From Penelope pileata (Eukaryota > Chordata > Aves > Galliformes > Cracidae), in assembly GCA_013396635.1 (NCBI GenBank), contig WBMW01000464.1, positions 496,001-560,000 on the forward strand: a stretch of DNA of 64,000 nucleotides, read 5' to 3'. Under the pieces are notes generated by a model. The model was not told where the DNA came from and made no database searches. It saw only the letters and a list, made by a program, of their open reading frames with translations. The translations under genes were made by a program, and so were the position numbers. Shown here one piece after another: positions 48,401 to 59,826 of this stretch. The stretch's first letter is position 1; each line of letters starts with the position of its first letter.

Positions 48401-51400
48401 CTCCACCTTCAATTTACAGCCAGACTAATGTTTTAGTTGCATCACCTTTTGCCCATGTGTTTTAACAGTGTTCCAAGTAGGACATTTCTCCTTTTCACTA
48501 TAATTGGAGTAGAAGGTTAATACACTGCATTCTCCTGTTCCAAAATCCTGGGTCTGGAGATCCTAAGCTTTCTGTTCTCAGCATTTCCAGTTTGCCTCTA
48601 GAAGATCCATGTTTACATAACAATCTTTTGGTGTTTGAGAAAGGGCCTGGCAGCCTAGGACAGAAAAAGCAACAGCAAAAACTCAACAGAATTCTGCATT
48701 CCCAAGAGTCTTCTAATGCAAAGTTAGCCAGTTCAACTACACTGCCCAAATAGAGGGAGTCTGTTCAGGCTCTTGAGAAAGCTGGGGCGGGAATGGCTTG
48801 CTCCTTGTTCCCTGTGTCCTCCCCAGGTGATGGAAGTCTCCTCTTTCCCAAGCAGGTGTGCATCAAAATGCTGGGCTAAAGGAGGACTGATGTTGCAAGT
48901 GCCTGCTGGGCTCTGCTTGAAACAGATACCAAGGGAGGATTTCTTCTCCCTGATTTTAGCCATATGAAGAATCTCATCTAGGCTGTTACCATAACTTCTT
49001 AGCACAGACCATGACAAGAGACAACCATCTCTGCTGAGTCTCATTGGTGTCAGAGAACTTCTCTCCCTGGCTCCAACCTGTCACTAGGGTTGGCAGTAGT
49101 GAAGCACAGTGCTCTGGGTGTCAGCCTATCCTCACTGCACTAACTCAGTGCCCATCTGCAACGTGGCACTGAGAGCAGTGTACCCCTTGGACGCAGTACT
49201 TTTGATGCTCTGTAAGAAACTGATTAAAGACTCTCAACAGGTAGGTTCTGTGAATCCTGGGGAAGAATCACAAGCTTTCCCTCAGAATGATTCGGGCCTT
49301 AAAATGCTTAATGAACTTTGGATTTCCTGCAAGATTAATCAGCACCTGTAACAGACCTCTTTGTGTAGGTTTGTTGATTGTTTGCTTGTTTTTATTTTTA
49401 TTTTCATTTTTATTTATTCATTTATTTTTGTTACTCTCCTTAATCCTGATGCTCTACAGAAAAAATGCTTACATGATCACACTGCATGGGCAAGTGTATC
49501 ATCCATTCCCGAGCTTACTAACCCTTACACCAGAAAATAATAATCTGCACTCCTGCACTCTCTTGTTGCTTGGGTGGGCGAATAGATATAACCTATCTTG
49601 GTCTACGGATACCTTTTTTTTTTTTTTTTTTTCCTTTTCTTAACTGGGTTTATGACTGAGAGTTGCAAATTAACACAGGTGTGTAAGAGCCAAAAATTTC
49701 TCTTTTATTATTCCGTATTGAAGGCAATAGATGAGACTGGAATCTGGCAACATATCAGAATATTCTCACTAAAAGACTCTTTCATTTCTTTCCATCTGGT
49801 ATGTTCAGAAGGCAACAAAAACACACTGTGCTCTCTAATAGAAATACAGTTAAGAAGATATTTTTTTCAACTAGACTTCCACTGTCTCTTCCGGCACAGA
49901 GAGGACCTATGGATTCACACCAGCCTTTCACCCAGAAACCCAGCTTCTCTGACTTGCAGGTCCCCAGAGTGTGACCTGCCCTTAGAGATGTGCTTACTGC
50001 ACATTCCCAGTTGGAGATGTGGTAGCCAGACACTTATAAAAACCAAGTGCGGTAATAAATGTTTCAGCCAGAGAAAAGTGCAAGGGCACTCCATTGTCTT
50101 ATTCTCCAGTGATAAAAATATCTGGCTGCAGAATCACAGATTACAATGGTCAGCTGGCCCCAATATTTGCATATTAGCAGCATAAAAGATATCTGGATAA
50201 AGTATTTGTGGGTTTATTTGCAGCATTAATACCAATGCCTGACAGCATTATTCGTACTGTTTATGTGATCATAAAATAGCTTTATAGTGATACAATTAGT
50301 AATGCTGAGCTTAGATAGTATAAATGGTAGTAGTGATTGTACCTCTATAAACTTAACTTTATAGTGACATAAATGAGCAATATTTGTGTCATCATGTTTT
50401 ATGACGTCACGTAATCTCAGGCCTAAGAGTATAACACAAGGGTCTTGCATACTTTAATTTTGCACCTAAAATACAATGAAAAAGGACATCCTAATTCATT
50501 CTTATGATACTCAGCCCTATACTTTCATTCACCTTAAGCTGCAAGGCCATTTTTTTTTTTCCTTTGGCTATAAAATAATCACAAGCATCTCATTTCCAGG
50601 GATGTGTTCCTACAGCATTGGTGGGCAAGGAGCAGTGCTCCCACCAACAGGGCCAACAGGCAAGAGCTGAGGGCTGGCACAAGCCAAGACAAACTCTCTG
50701 CTTGGACTTCTTCAGTCGTCACTTTCCTCTTTCAGTCCACACTTTTATTCTAAAGGGGGAAATAGCAAATGAAAGACTGATCAGCTGCAACAGAAGTTTT
50801 GATTAATTTCACAGTTTCAGCTCATTCACGTCACAGCTGACATAAAGGACTTTGGAAGACTGTTTGCCTGCCATTCCCACAGTAGTGCTCGCTAGCAGAA
50901 GACAGGGAAAAAGATCCCTGATATTATACTGTGTTCTTTGAAAAATGACTGTGTGACTATCAATTACTGGGGTGGAGATCTGCCTTGACTTTTGTTTTTA
51001 CGCACATTGGTTAACTACGCAGTAGCCCTTTGGGGCTTTTTGTATGAATTGCATTACTGCTCGTAATACATTCTGATCCACAAGATGCACAACACCACTT
51101 TCTGCTCTGTTCTTTCCCCTTTGGTGGTGGTTAGCTGCAGGGGAAAATATATTCTTAGGACTTTCAGCAACTTTCCTGCTTCTCCATGATACCACTGCTC
51201 CTGGATTCTTTGTTTTGGCCCACATACAAATGCCATTAAGTCAAAAGAAAATCCAGTTGGCTCAGGTAATGATGAATCAAGCCTCAAATAGCCAACAATC
51301 TTCATGTAAGAAAACACACCTAACTAAGTTGGCAGCACCCTACACCAGTCTCGTTAGAGGCTCGCTGTAGTCTAGAAGTTAAACAGTCCTGGGGCTCCAT

Positions 51401-52349
51401 GTAACTGGTATCTTTTTTTTTTTCTTTCTTTTAACTGCAGTGCAAGTCCAGCCAACTATCCGTATTTTTGTCTCTAAAGTGGTTCCACTGTAGTGAACTG
51501 ACGGCAAATACACAAGTGCAAGCTCTAAGAAGCCCTGAAGGAATTTACTTATCCATCTGTAAGCCTGGAGATGTAATTTATTTAAATAGCATTGATGTTC
51601 TGCATATCCAGCATACTGCGCAAAGTTTAAGTGTGTGCAGTATGTTCTCCCACTCCCTCCAGTACCAGCATTATGTAGGACATAGTAGCGCCATGTAGGA
51701 AAGTGGAAGCAAATTTGGCATCGCATGTAAATAAAATTAAGTTCTACTCTTCTGTTCTCCCCAGAAACAGGGAAGGGTGCTGGGAATTCAGAAGTGGTGC
51801 CACGCTACAAATTCAGCCACAAATTCTAAGAGCTTTAATTTAATATCTCTTCCAAAATATCTGGATTTCCTGTAGAACCTACAGGGTGCCCAAATTCATT
51901 TTATTCCATCTTGCACTTACCTCTGTGGTTATTTTGTATGGCAATATGAACTACCAGTGGAGATTTCTATGCTTTGGAAACAGTTAGGACTTTTCGATCC
52001 CACACAGAAAGAACTCAGAAATGAGTGCTAGCATCATGATCTCAATGCACATGCCAAAACACCAGAAGAACTGCCTAAAATTTGTTCAATTTATCCAGCT
52101 CATCTACAGCATACCTTTCACGTACCCTTAGCATCCTGAGTGTATCTATGTTCCCATCCTCCCCAACAAGTTGCATTAACAGAATTAGGGGTCAAACAGG
52201 AGAGTTCTCAAGGGCAACTGTTAGGAAAAAGATGAAAAAGGGAGAAAGCAGAACACCCAGGGAGGGAGAAGCTGACCAAGGTGATGTAGCATCTTTACTG
52301 GTTCATTCTCTACAAATTCCCTTCTACTGGGCACTACAGCCAGTTTCTA
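45475..52349. other. Unassigned non-coding sequence
   Basis: About 6.9 kb with no known gene or repeat. It contains a 195-codon frame on + (49598-50185) that begins inside a T19 run and has no recognised domain, and an AG/GT-bounded stretch ending at a good donor-like site (49241); both are discussed under findings. Homopolymer runs are T14 at 47574-47587 and T19 at 49614-49632. An ATTT-rich patch lies at about 49390-49430. Confidence 0.5.
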
Positions 52350-52605
52350 GTCCCAGCTCTCAGCTTCTCCTTCCTCATAGCAGAGGTGTTCTAGACCCTT
52401 CATCATCTTAGTGGACCCCACTGGACTTCTCTGCAGAATGGCCAGGTCTCTCTTGTGCTGGGGGCCCAGAACTGGACACAGCACTCCAGGTGCGGCCTCT
52501 CCAACACTGAACACTGGGGAAAATTACCTCTCTTGACCTGCCGGCAGTGCTTTGCCTAATGCAGCCAAGAATATTGTCACCCTTCCTAGTGGCGAGGGGA
52601 CATGG
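52350..52605 (-). mobile_element. CR1 LINE, internal ORF2 fragment
   Basis: On the minus strand an open frame reads DNILGCIRQSTAGRSREVIF, matching the CR1 reverse-transcriptase segment ILGC-x-x-x-S-x-x-SRSREVI. It is followed by a block equivalent to LVRPHLEYCVQFWAP, here shifted and mutated. On + the sequence reads 'ctagacccttcatcatctta', 'ccaggtctctcttgtgctgg' and 'gcactccaggtgcggcctct', the usual antisense CR1 wording. The CR1 3' end is missing, so the copy is broken at both ends. Confidence 0.88.
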
Positions 52606-54299
52606 ATTCCCAAAGACTGACCAACCAGCAGAGTCCTTCCTCTTTCTCACATAGATTAATGCAGGCGAACAATTCAATCTGCTTCTTTACACAGCATCTC
52701 AGCCTCCTCTTCAATTTTGTCTCTTCATGCTTCTTTTAGGAAAGAAAGAACCAGAAAGGTCACATAAGGCTGCCTGCCATTGCCACGTATCTGTCCTTGC
52801 ACACAACTCACAAAACCTGGGGCAAGTTCTTTCTGCGTCTCATTACTAGGAAAAAATTCATAAAACCTGAAGAAAATGTAACTTTTAAAGATATATCTTT
52901 AGCTTAAGGAGAAACTGCAACGCTACAATGAAAGACTGAGCTAATCCCAGCATAAGTAGAAAAAGAACAAAATCAAAGATCCTATCTACATTAGCCATTG
53001 GACACAGTCATCACGTTATGTAAGCAAACTTTGAATAACCTCTTAGATAAACGCTTTCTATATCTATTTGTGTGGCATTCTTATTTTGTGAAAGCAGCTT
53101 TATCTGGCAACATCCATGCACAATCAGTGGCATCTATTCCTGCATACGTGAGGAGCTCCATGAAGAGGAAGCTAACTCCAGTTGTTATCAATATTCTCTG
53201 ACAATACAGAACTCTGAAAACTCCTACATTAGGAGCACTTGGTCACTTGCTCACTGCTTTCATGGTGGCCTCTAATTTTATTCTTCTTTTATGAGAGCAA
53301 TTAAAAGCTTTTAGCATTTTCTGGCTTCCTGGAGGGTAATGAATTATCTGTGCTTCCAAACTAATCAAGGATAATAGTCTTTCCAGAACACTTAGGCAGA
53401 CCATTTGGGGGTGACTAGGGAAATCCAGACGGTTACTGCCACACTAACACACACTTCAGCTGATAATGGCTACCTAGGTTTGCAGAGCTTCTCAGTATTT
53501 TCTCATTATATTCATAAACTTCTGTTACTGAAATAATAGAGAGAATTAATTGCCTCTAATTGAGTTTGGTGGTTCTAAATTAAATTAGCATCCACAGCAT
53601 AATATAAACAATGTCAACAGCATTGACTCCATTACAGAAACTGAATAAACTCTAAACACAAGTGCTCAAAATCACATCCTTTAGGGATCTCTACTACATT
53701 AATTCTGACCGTTAAAGAAGAATGAGCTTTTGTAAAAACATCCCTCAGGAGTCCCACCTTCTCCCATGCATAACATGAGCTAAACCCAGTCAAGCCCAAA
53801 TTCTGAAGAGTCAAGGAGGGTCAGAGTCAGTCTGCATAATTCATGTTGCTGCAGAAGATGCCTGGAAATACACATGACCACAACTTTCTATCCTTTTTGC
53901 CTCCTCTAAGTAAAGCTTTTATGATGCATCAAATACATGAGAAAGAGATGTAATGATGTCTGTAAAGCAGCAAAGTCCTGATAAATAAGTTAATTTCATG
54001 CCCCATTATCACTGCTGCTAGCAAGCAGGTCCTCAAATAGGGTGAGACTCACAGTCTGGAATGACCAGGGGAGCTCCACTGGCCGTAGTGGATCACCCAG
54101 AAATTCTTTTGGTTGCTCATTCTGGAGCTACTCTGAGATGGAAGTCATAATCATCAAAAGTGATAGAAACCACAATTAATTTTCTTAGAGTAATACTGAT
54201 TGCGCATATCTAATATTTTAACCTGAAGTGAGTATTCATATTAAGATACAAGTGGACTCTGATTTTTTGCAATATTCTGGGAATCTGCTCTAAGGGGCT
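52606..54299. other. Unassigned non-coding sequence
   Basis: No gene or repeat recognised. Frames do not exceed about 70 codons. Confidence 0.6.
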
Positions 54300-56345
54300 T
54301 AGGGGACGGACCATGAGAAATGGTCACTTTTTAAGAACCACCTTTTAAAAGCCCAGGATCAGGCAATCCTATTGTGTTGCAAGTCAAGCAAGTAAAGCAG
54401 AAGATCAGCTTGGATGAACAGAGAAGTACTCTTGGAACACGGGTAGAAAAAGGATATATATGTCCTCTGGAAACACAATCTGGCTTCACAGGACGAGTAC
54501 AGAGCTGCAGTTCACATCTTTAGGGAGAAAACAAGGAAACTCAAATCTCACCTTAGCCAGTGTGGTGTCAGAAAAAAGGACAATTTTAAGTACATCAGCT
54601 TCAATAGGAGGTCAAAGGAAAACACTGGACTGATAGCTGATGAAGATGGTAACCTAACAAGTAAGGATGAGAAAAATATAGAGGCATTTTAATTTTTTTT
54701 GCCTTGTTTTTTAATATTTATGATACGTCTTGGGCTGCCCAGTCCACTGAGTTGGAGAACCATGATTGCAAGAGCAATTATTTTCCATTTGTGGTCAACA
54801 ACATTTTAAGGGATCATTTATATGAGCCAAATGTTTGTAAGTCCATGGGGCCTGATGGGATTCATATTAGAGCACTGAAGGAATTAGTGAATATTATTTC
54901 TGGATTTCTCTCAACAATTTACCAAATGTCATAGAAGTCTCAGGAGATCCCTGCTGACTTATATCTAGCCAATGTTATAAACATCTACAAAAAAATCATG
55001 AGAGAAAAATCAGGAAATTACAGACTTGTTAGTCTAACTTTAGACACTGAAAAAGTTACGGAGAAGTTTGTTCTGGCGATATTGAAAGCCACTTAAAGAA
55101 CAAAGCTATTATGTGGCATAGTCAATGAAAAGTCTGGCCTTAGTAATTTGATCTTCTATGATAAGATCACCTGCTTCGTGGATGAAGGGAAGGCAGTGGA
55201 CATAATCTTTTTGTATTTTGGTAAGGCCTTTGATATTGTCCTTCATGGCATCCTTCTGGACAAACTGTCCAACCGTGAGATAAACAGGTTCATGCTACAC
55301 TGAGTGGTGAATTGGCAGAATGGTAAGGCTCAAAGGGCTGTAGTGAATGGGCCTACATCTGGCTGACAGATGATCACTAGCATTGTTTCCCAGGGCACAA
55401 GTCTAGGGCCAGTTCTGCTCAACACTTTTATCAATGATCTGGATGCAGGAGAGGAGTGCATCCTGAGCAAGTTTGCTGATGACTCTAAACTGGGAGGTTG
55501 ACTCCCTGGAGGGACAAGAGGCCTTGCAGAGATATCTAGAGACACTGGAGCACGGGATGATTAGCAACAGCATGAAGTTCAACAAAGGAAATTGCTGAGT
55601 TTTGCTCCCGGGACAGAGCAATGCCAGACAAAGGCACAGCCTGGGAGACAAGCAGCTGGAGAATGGTTCACCAGGAGGGGATCTGGAGGTGCTGGTGGCA
55701 GCAGGCTCAGCATGAGTCAGCAGTGTGCTTCGGTAGCCAAGCGAGCAAACTGCATTTAGGAGTGCAATAAACACATTATAGCCAGCAGCACAAAAGAGGT
55801 GATTCTCCCACTGTATCTAGTGTTGGTGCAGACACACCTTGAATATTGTGCGCAGTTCTGGACTCCACAATAAGAAAAAAGATGATAAAGTCCTTGAAAG
55901 CATCCAGAGGAGAGCAACAAAGCTAGTAACAGGGCTGGAAGGCATGTGATGTGAGGAGAGGCTGAGGACACTTAAGCAGTCCAGTCTGGAGAGGAGGAGG
56001 CCGAGAGATGACCTCACTGCTCTCTGCAGCTCCCTGAGGAAGGGAAACAGGGAGATGCCAGGCTCTGCTTCTGAGAACAGGACAGGAACAGCACAAAGCT
56101 GCATCAGGGGAGGGTAAGACTGGACATGTGGAAAAATTCTTTATCATGAGGGCAGTCAGACACTGGAACAGGCTTCTTAGAGAGGCAGTTCATGCCCCCT
56201 GCTTGTCACTGTTCAAGAGGTGTTTGGACAATGCCCTCAGTAACATTCTCTAACTTTTGGTTAGTCCTGAACAGGTCAAGTAGTTGAACTCAGTGATCTT
56301 TGAAGGTCCCTTCAAACTGAATTATTCTGTTCTGTTCTACTCTAT
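54300..56345 (+). mobile_element. CR1 LINE, 2 kb copy with ORF2 reverse transcriptase and 3' tail
   Basis: This is the longest well-preserved transposon in the window. It begins within ORF2 downstream of the endonuclease: the 5' part carries YISFNRRSKENTGLIADEDG at about 54590. It then runs through the reverse transcriptase, the C-terminal ORF2 region and the 3' untranslated region ('gatctttgaaggtcccttca'), and ends in a tail of ATTCT/GTTCT repeats at about 56316-56345. CR1 tails are such short-unit repeats instead of poly(A). Several frameshifts and stops make it inactive. Frames on the opposite strand across 55330-56147, up to 123 codons, are antisense shadows. Confidence 0.95.
54704..55500 (+). 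pseudogene. CR1 ORF2 reverse transcriptase remnant
   Basis: The protein blocks recognised in order are KSMGPDGIHIRALKEL (the GPDG block, with GPDG at 54848-54859); NYRLVSL at about 55016; LYFGKAFDIV at about 55211-55240, which is motif A; and LLNTFINDLDAGEECILSKF followed by ADDSKLGG, in which FADD (55472-55483) is motif C. Motif A normally reads LDF-x-KAFD with a catalytic aspartate. Here that residue is tyrosine (TAT at 55214-55216), while both aspartates of motif C remain. Frame changes separate the blocks. The enzyme cannot be functional. Confidence 0.9.
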
Positions 56346-57299
56346 TCTATTTTCAAGTAGATGTGCGCATTACTTTCCACAGCTTTGCCAGTTTTCCCAA
56401 GTTGCAAGAATGTTAGGGTACTGCTGTGGTTAATTATTTACATAGCCCTTCAGTAGCACATCCCACAACAAGCTGCTCAGATAAGATTAAAGTGATGTAG
56501 ATATTTGTCTTTCAGGTAATAAAACAGAGAAAGCACACTCAAAAATGAGTAGATAAAATTAACAAATGAAAACTTTTTTTTTTTTTTTAAAGGGAGCAAA
56601 TTTGTTTTCCTAAACTTCTGTCCTCAGCTGAAGCAAAACTATCTAGAGAACTGGTGGTAAACAGCTTGCCAGGATCAGCTCCATTACCTATGGGAAGATG
56701 TCAAATACTTACCCTTATCCCAGAGAAATTCCACTAAAGCTGCCAAATGTTATTTCTGTCCTGAGGAAATCCTCCAGGCATTCTGAGGAACTAAATATTG
56801 AAAAATCCAACCCACTCTTCTGCAAAAATTTCTTTGCTGGTACTGAGCAAATGGAAGCTGAACACTATTAAGGGCTTGTTTCTGACCAAATACAGGGCAT
56901 TTAAAATCATGGAAGACGGCACCCAAAGAGCATTAACTATGCAGAGAGGTTAAAAAAAAAAAAAAAAAAGCCTCAATTTTAGTTCTAAATTTCCAGGCAA
57001 TGAATCCACAGGAAAAGAGGGACTGGGCAGGCTGTCTTGATGTCACCTAAACCACTCTTTTGCCCAAGGCTACCTCAAACTTTACTGAAGGACACTGTTC
57101 TAACGCTATTTTTAAATCCTTCAATTGCAGGAGTCAGAAAGGAGACACACACTAAACAGGCAATCTGTTTCTGAGCTGAAAATGTTTTCCTAATGCCTGC
57201 TCCCTTCTTGTGTTGAAACTTGAGCCTCCTAATCCTAGCACTCTGCAGAATTAGCATCAATAAAGATAAAGTTTGCTTTCCTAAGCACTTTTTTAATAT
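56346..57299. other. Unassigned non-coding sequence with two homopolymers
   Basis: The stretch holds a T15 run (56574-56588) and an A18 run (56952-56969) and otherwise nothing I recognise. Confidence 0.6.
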
Positions 57300-57470
57300 T
57301 TAAAGGCCAATATCCACCTCCATTTTTCTCTCTGATCTAGATCAGAAAACCTCAATACCTTCAATCTTTCCTCCTGGGTCATATTTTCTAGATCACTGTT
57401 CATTCTCATGTCTGCTCTCATAGCAGCCACGCCAAATCTTTTTCCAACTGAGATGACCATAAGCGTACAG
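57300..57470 (-). mobile_element. Older CR1-clade LINE scrap
   Basis: A minus-strand frame (57535-57293) contains NSDLENMTQEERLKVLRFSDL, which parallels the GLENM-x-YEERLKELGLF block near the C-terminus of CR1/L3-clade ORF2. The nucleotide order on + (aatctttcctcctgggtcat, then attttctagatcactg) fits the antisense of that block. The flanks are too degraded to follow, so the ends are estimates. The copy may belong to the same old subfamily group as the LINE at 1150-3112. Confidence 0.6.
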
Positions 57471-59280
57471 AGCCCTAGCCAAGTTCCTCCATGTTGCCAG
57501 AATAATTTTTCTACCTCTGCGTCCCTGGATGACATTTGCTATTTCCCCCATCTCATCCAAAAGCAAGACATCATTGATTTGTATTCAACCTGTGACGCAC
57601 TCCAGTCCCACATCCTTCCTTGAAGTACTGTTCTCCACCTCTTGTGTTGCATTGTTGAATATTCTTACAGTGGAAGTTATATACACAAAATACGGGCAAC
57701 CATAATCTGATGCTGTTATCCAACAGGCAAACATAATGAAGACTGGTTCTGTAATATCAAACCACATAAACATACCCTACTAGTTAAAATGTCATTGAAG
57801 GCTACATAAAATTTCACAACTGGATATGGAGTATTTTATGAGCAGTGACAAAAACAATTGTTTTAGAGATACATTTTGTCTATGTTCCAGCTATTGTAAT
57901 AACTATTTTAAAGAGACTGGGAAGAACAAATTCACAGAGCAAGTATGTGGATCAGATTGTCAAACACATGGCACATCCACCCCTTTCCTCCCAGGCAACA
58001 GAACCTAAAGAAGGGCAATGTAGGATAACAATAGGCTTAGATTTGAGAACTTGATGCACTGTGGCCCAAGGTGCCACAAACTGTCTGCACTAGCAAAGTC
58101 AGTCATTTCTCCTTAAAAGAAATAAATAAATAATCAAATGAACAAAATGACCACATATCATTTCCCAAGAAGTTTTTGGCCATTTCATTTTCTTTAGCTT
58201 CATTTTAGCAGTTTTCTTCTTTGGTTTGTTAACTCTAATCTGAACTTGCAAAAACTGACATACTAGAGTGATCTTTTTAGAAGTCAAGGCTATGTTAGAA
58301 TCTGAAATGAAATTAGATACAACTGTTGTGAGTTCTGCCATGCCTGAAATATTTCCTAGAAATCCAATAGTTTGGCAGTGCTCTGAGTGTGGAAAGACGT
58401 TTACCCTTGATTTCCCTGTAGTGACTTACAATGTTTTTGTATGTGTGCAAAATATTGACATCTTAAAATATTTATGTGTTAAGTAGACAAAGATGTTTCA
58501 CATTGAGCTGCTTGGAAATGTCCTGGAGAATATCTTTAAATATTAATGCTTCCCAGTGCAGCCCTTAGAAAAGTCTGTTCATAGTGACAAGACATTTCAG
58601 CTTGTTATAAGTTTGCTGTAATTATACCCTTCCATTTTTCTTCTTCCCCCTAGATATTTTATGCAGACAGATAATGACATTTTACTGGGGGAGGTGTATA
58701 ACCATTGCTGTTTCAGCTCCTTCTTTTGTAAGCAGGAACAATTCAAAGCTACTTATCACATTTTAAGCAATTTGTTCTTCTGTTTGTAATTATATATTAC
58801 ACATGCTTAATAGTCAGGGGAACAAATCACAAAAAAATTCTTGAACATGACAGTAATACTTCAAACTCATATTGTCAGATAGCACATTATACGGAACAAG
58901 CTAATCAAGGTGAAAACTGTTGGAGAAAGCAATCCCACTGATCCAATACATCCGAGGATGAAATATTCAAAATGTCTTTGAGTAACTTAGGAGCACAAGC
59001 TATTTTTCCAAAATGGGTTTGACATTTATATATTCATATCTTTCTCAAAATCAGTGTGACTTCAGAATCAAAGTCTTTCAGAAACTGCTAAAAACGTCAC
59101 CATCCATTTATACAAACTTCTTTATTATGAAAACTGAATTTGAAGGACTGATAAACCTCTGCAGGGATCGAGCCTGTTTGAAGATACTAAGATTGATTGC
59201 TCTAGTCTTCTTAAATATGAAATACATAGAGCAGTGCATGCCAGAAGTGGTTGTCTGGGACCTTCATTTTTTCTGAACAG
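57471..59280. other. Unassigned non-coding sequence
   Basis: No gene or repeat recognised. A small frame at 58268-58486 includes WQCSECGKTFTLDF, which looks like the first half of a C2H2 zinc finger but lacks the histidines. I treat it as chance. Confidence 0.55.
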
Positions 59281-59826
59281 AGTTGTGGTTTGACCCAGCA
59301 GATGGCTAAGTCCCACACAGTTGTTTGCTCACCCTCCCCCTTCCCAAGTGGGGTGGGGGAGAGAATTAAGGAAAAAATATGGTAGAACTTGTGGGTTGAG
59401 ATAAAAGCTATTTACTAAGACGGCACAGAAAATAAAAGAAATAACAGTGTATATATAAAAGAAATAACAGTGTATATATATATATATACACATACATAAA
59501 AATAGATGATATACAAAGCAAGGGACCAACGACCGATACCCAGCCAGCCAGCAGCCCCTCCCTCCAAGCAACTCCTCTTCCGTAAAAATCACATGATGTG
59601 ATGTGGTATGGAATAGCTCTTTGGTCAGTTTGGGTCAGCTGCCTTGGCCCTGTCCCCTCCCAGTTCCTGGCTCCTTATGCCTCCTAACTGCTTCACTGAG
59701 GAACAGAATATGTCCTTGGCTCTGTTCAACACTGCCAAGTGTTATCAGTTTTTTTTTTCTTCTGGGACCAAAACATAGCTTCATACCAGACACTATGAGA
59801 GAAGTAACTTCTGTTAGAAACTAAGA
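59281..59826 (-). mobile_element. Near-complete avian ERVL-type solo LTR
   Basis: On the minus strand the LTR runs from about 59826 to 59281. Its opening blocks match the LTR fragment at 45247-45474, and its middle and end match the LTR at 4238-4570 ('aactgggaggggac', 'gacccaaactgaccaaag', 'caaaccacaact'). About 546 bases long, it has no retroviral coding sequence beside it, so it is a solo LTR left by recombination. A (TA)n-rich stretch and a duplicated 23-base unit lie inside (59434-59490). The ends are decayed and no target-site duplication can be stated. Confidence 0.85.
59434..59490. repeat. Duplicated 23-bp unit followed by (TA)n
   Basis: The 23-base unit that begins 'aaaagaaataacagtg' occurs twice head to tail (59434-59456, 59457-59479) without mismatch and is followed by an alternating TA run to about 59488. 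It lies inside the LTR and looks like replication slippage at the TA stretch. Confidence 0.88.

Noticed and set aside
55330..56147. Minus-strand frames of 71-123 codons
   Set aside because: They are antisense to the long CR1 copy, whose sense-strand reverse-transcriptase motifs explain the sequence.
58268..58486. C2H2 zinc-finger-like segment QCSECGKTF
   Set aside because: The position where the first zinc-binding histidine should lie is tyrosine and the second histidine is also absent. There is no linker or neighbouring finger, so it is probably chance.
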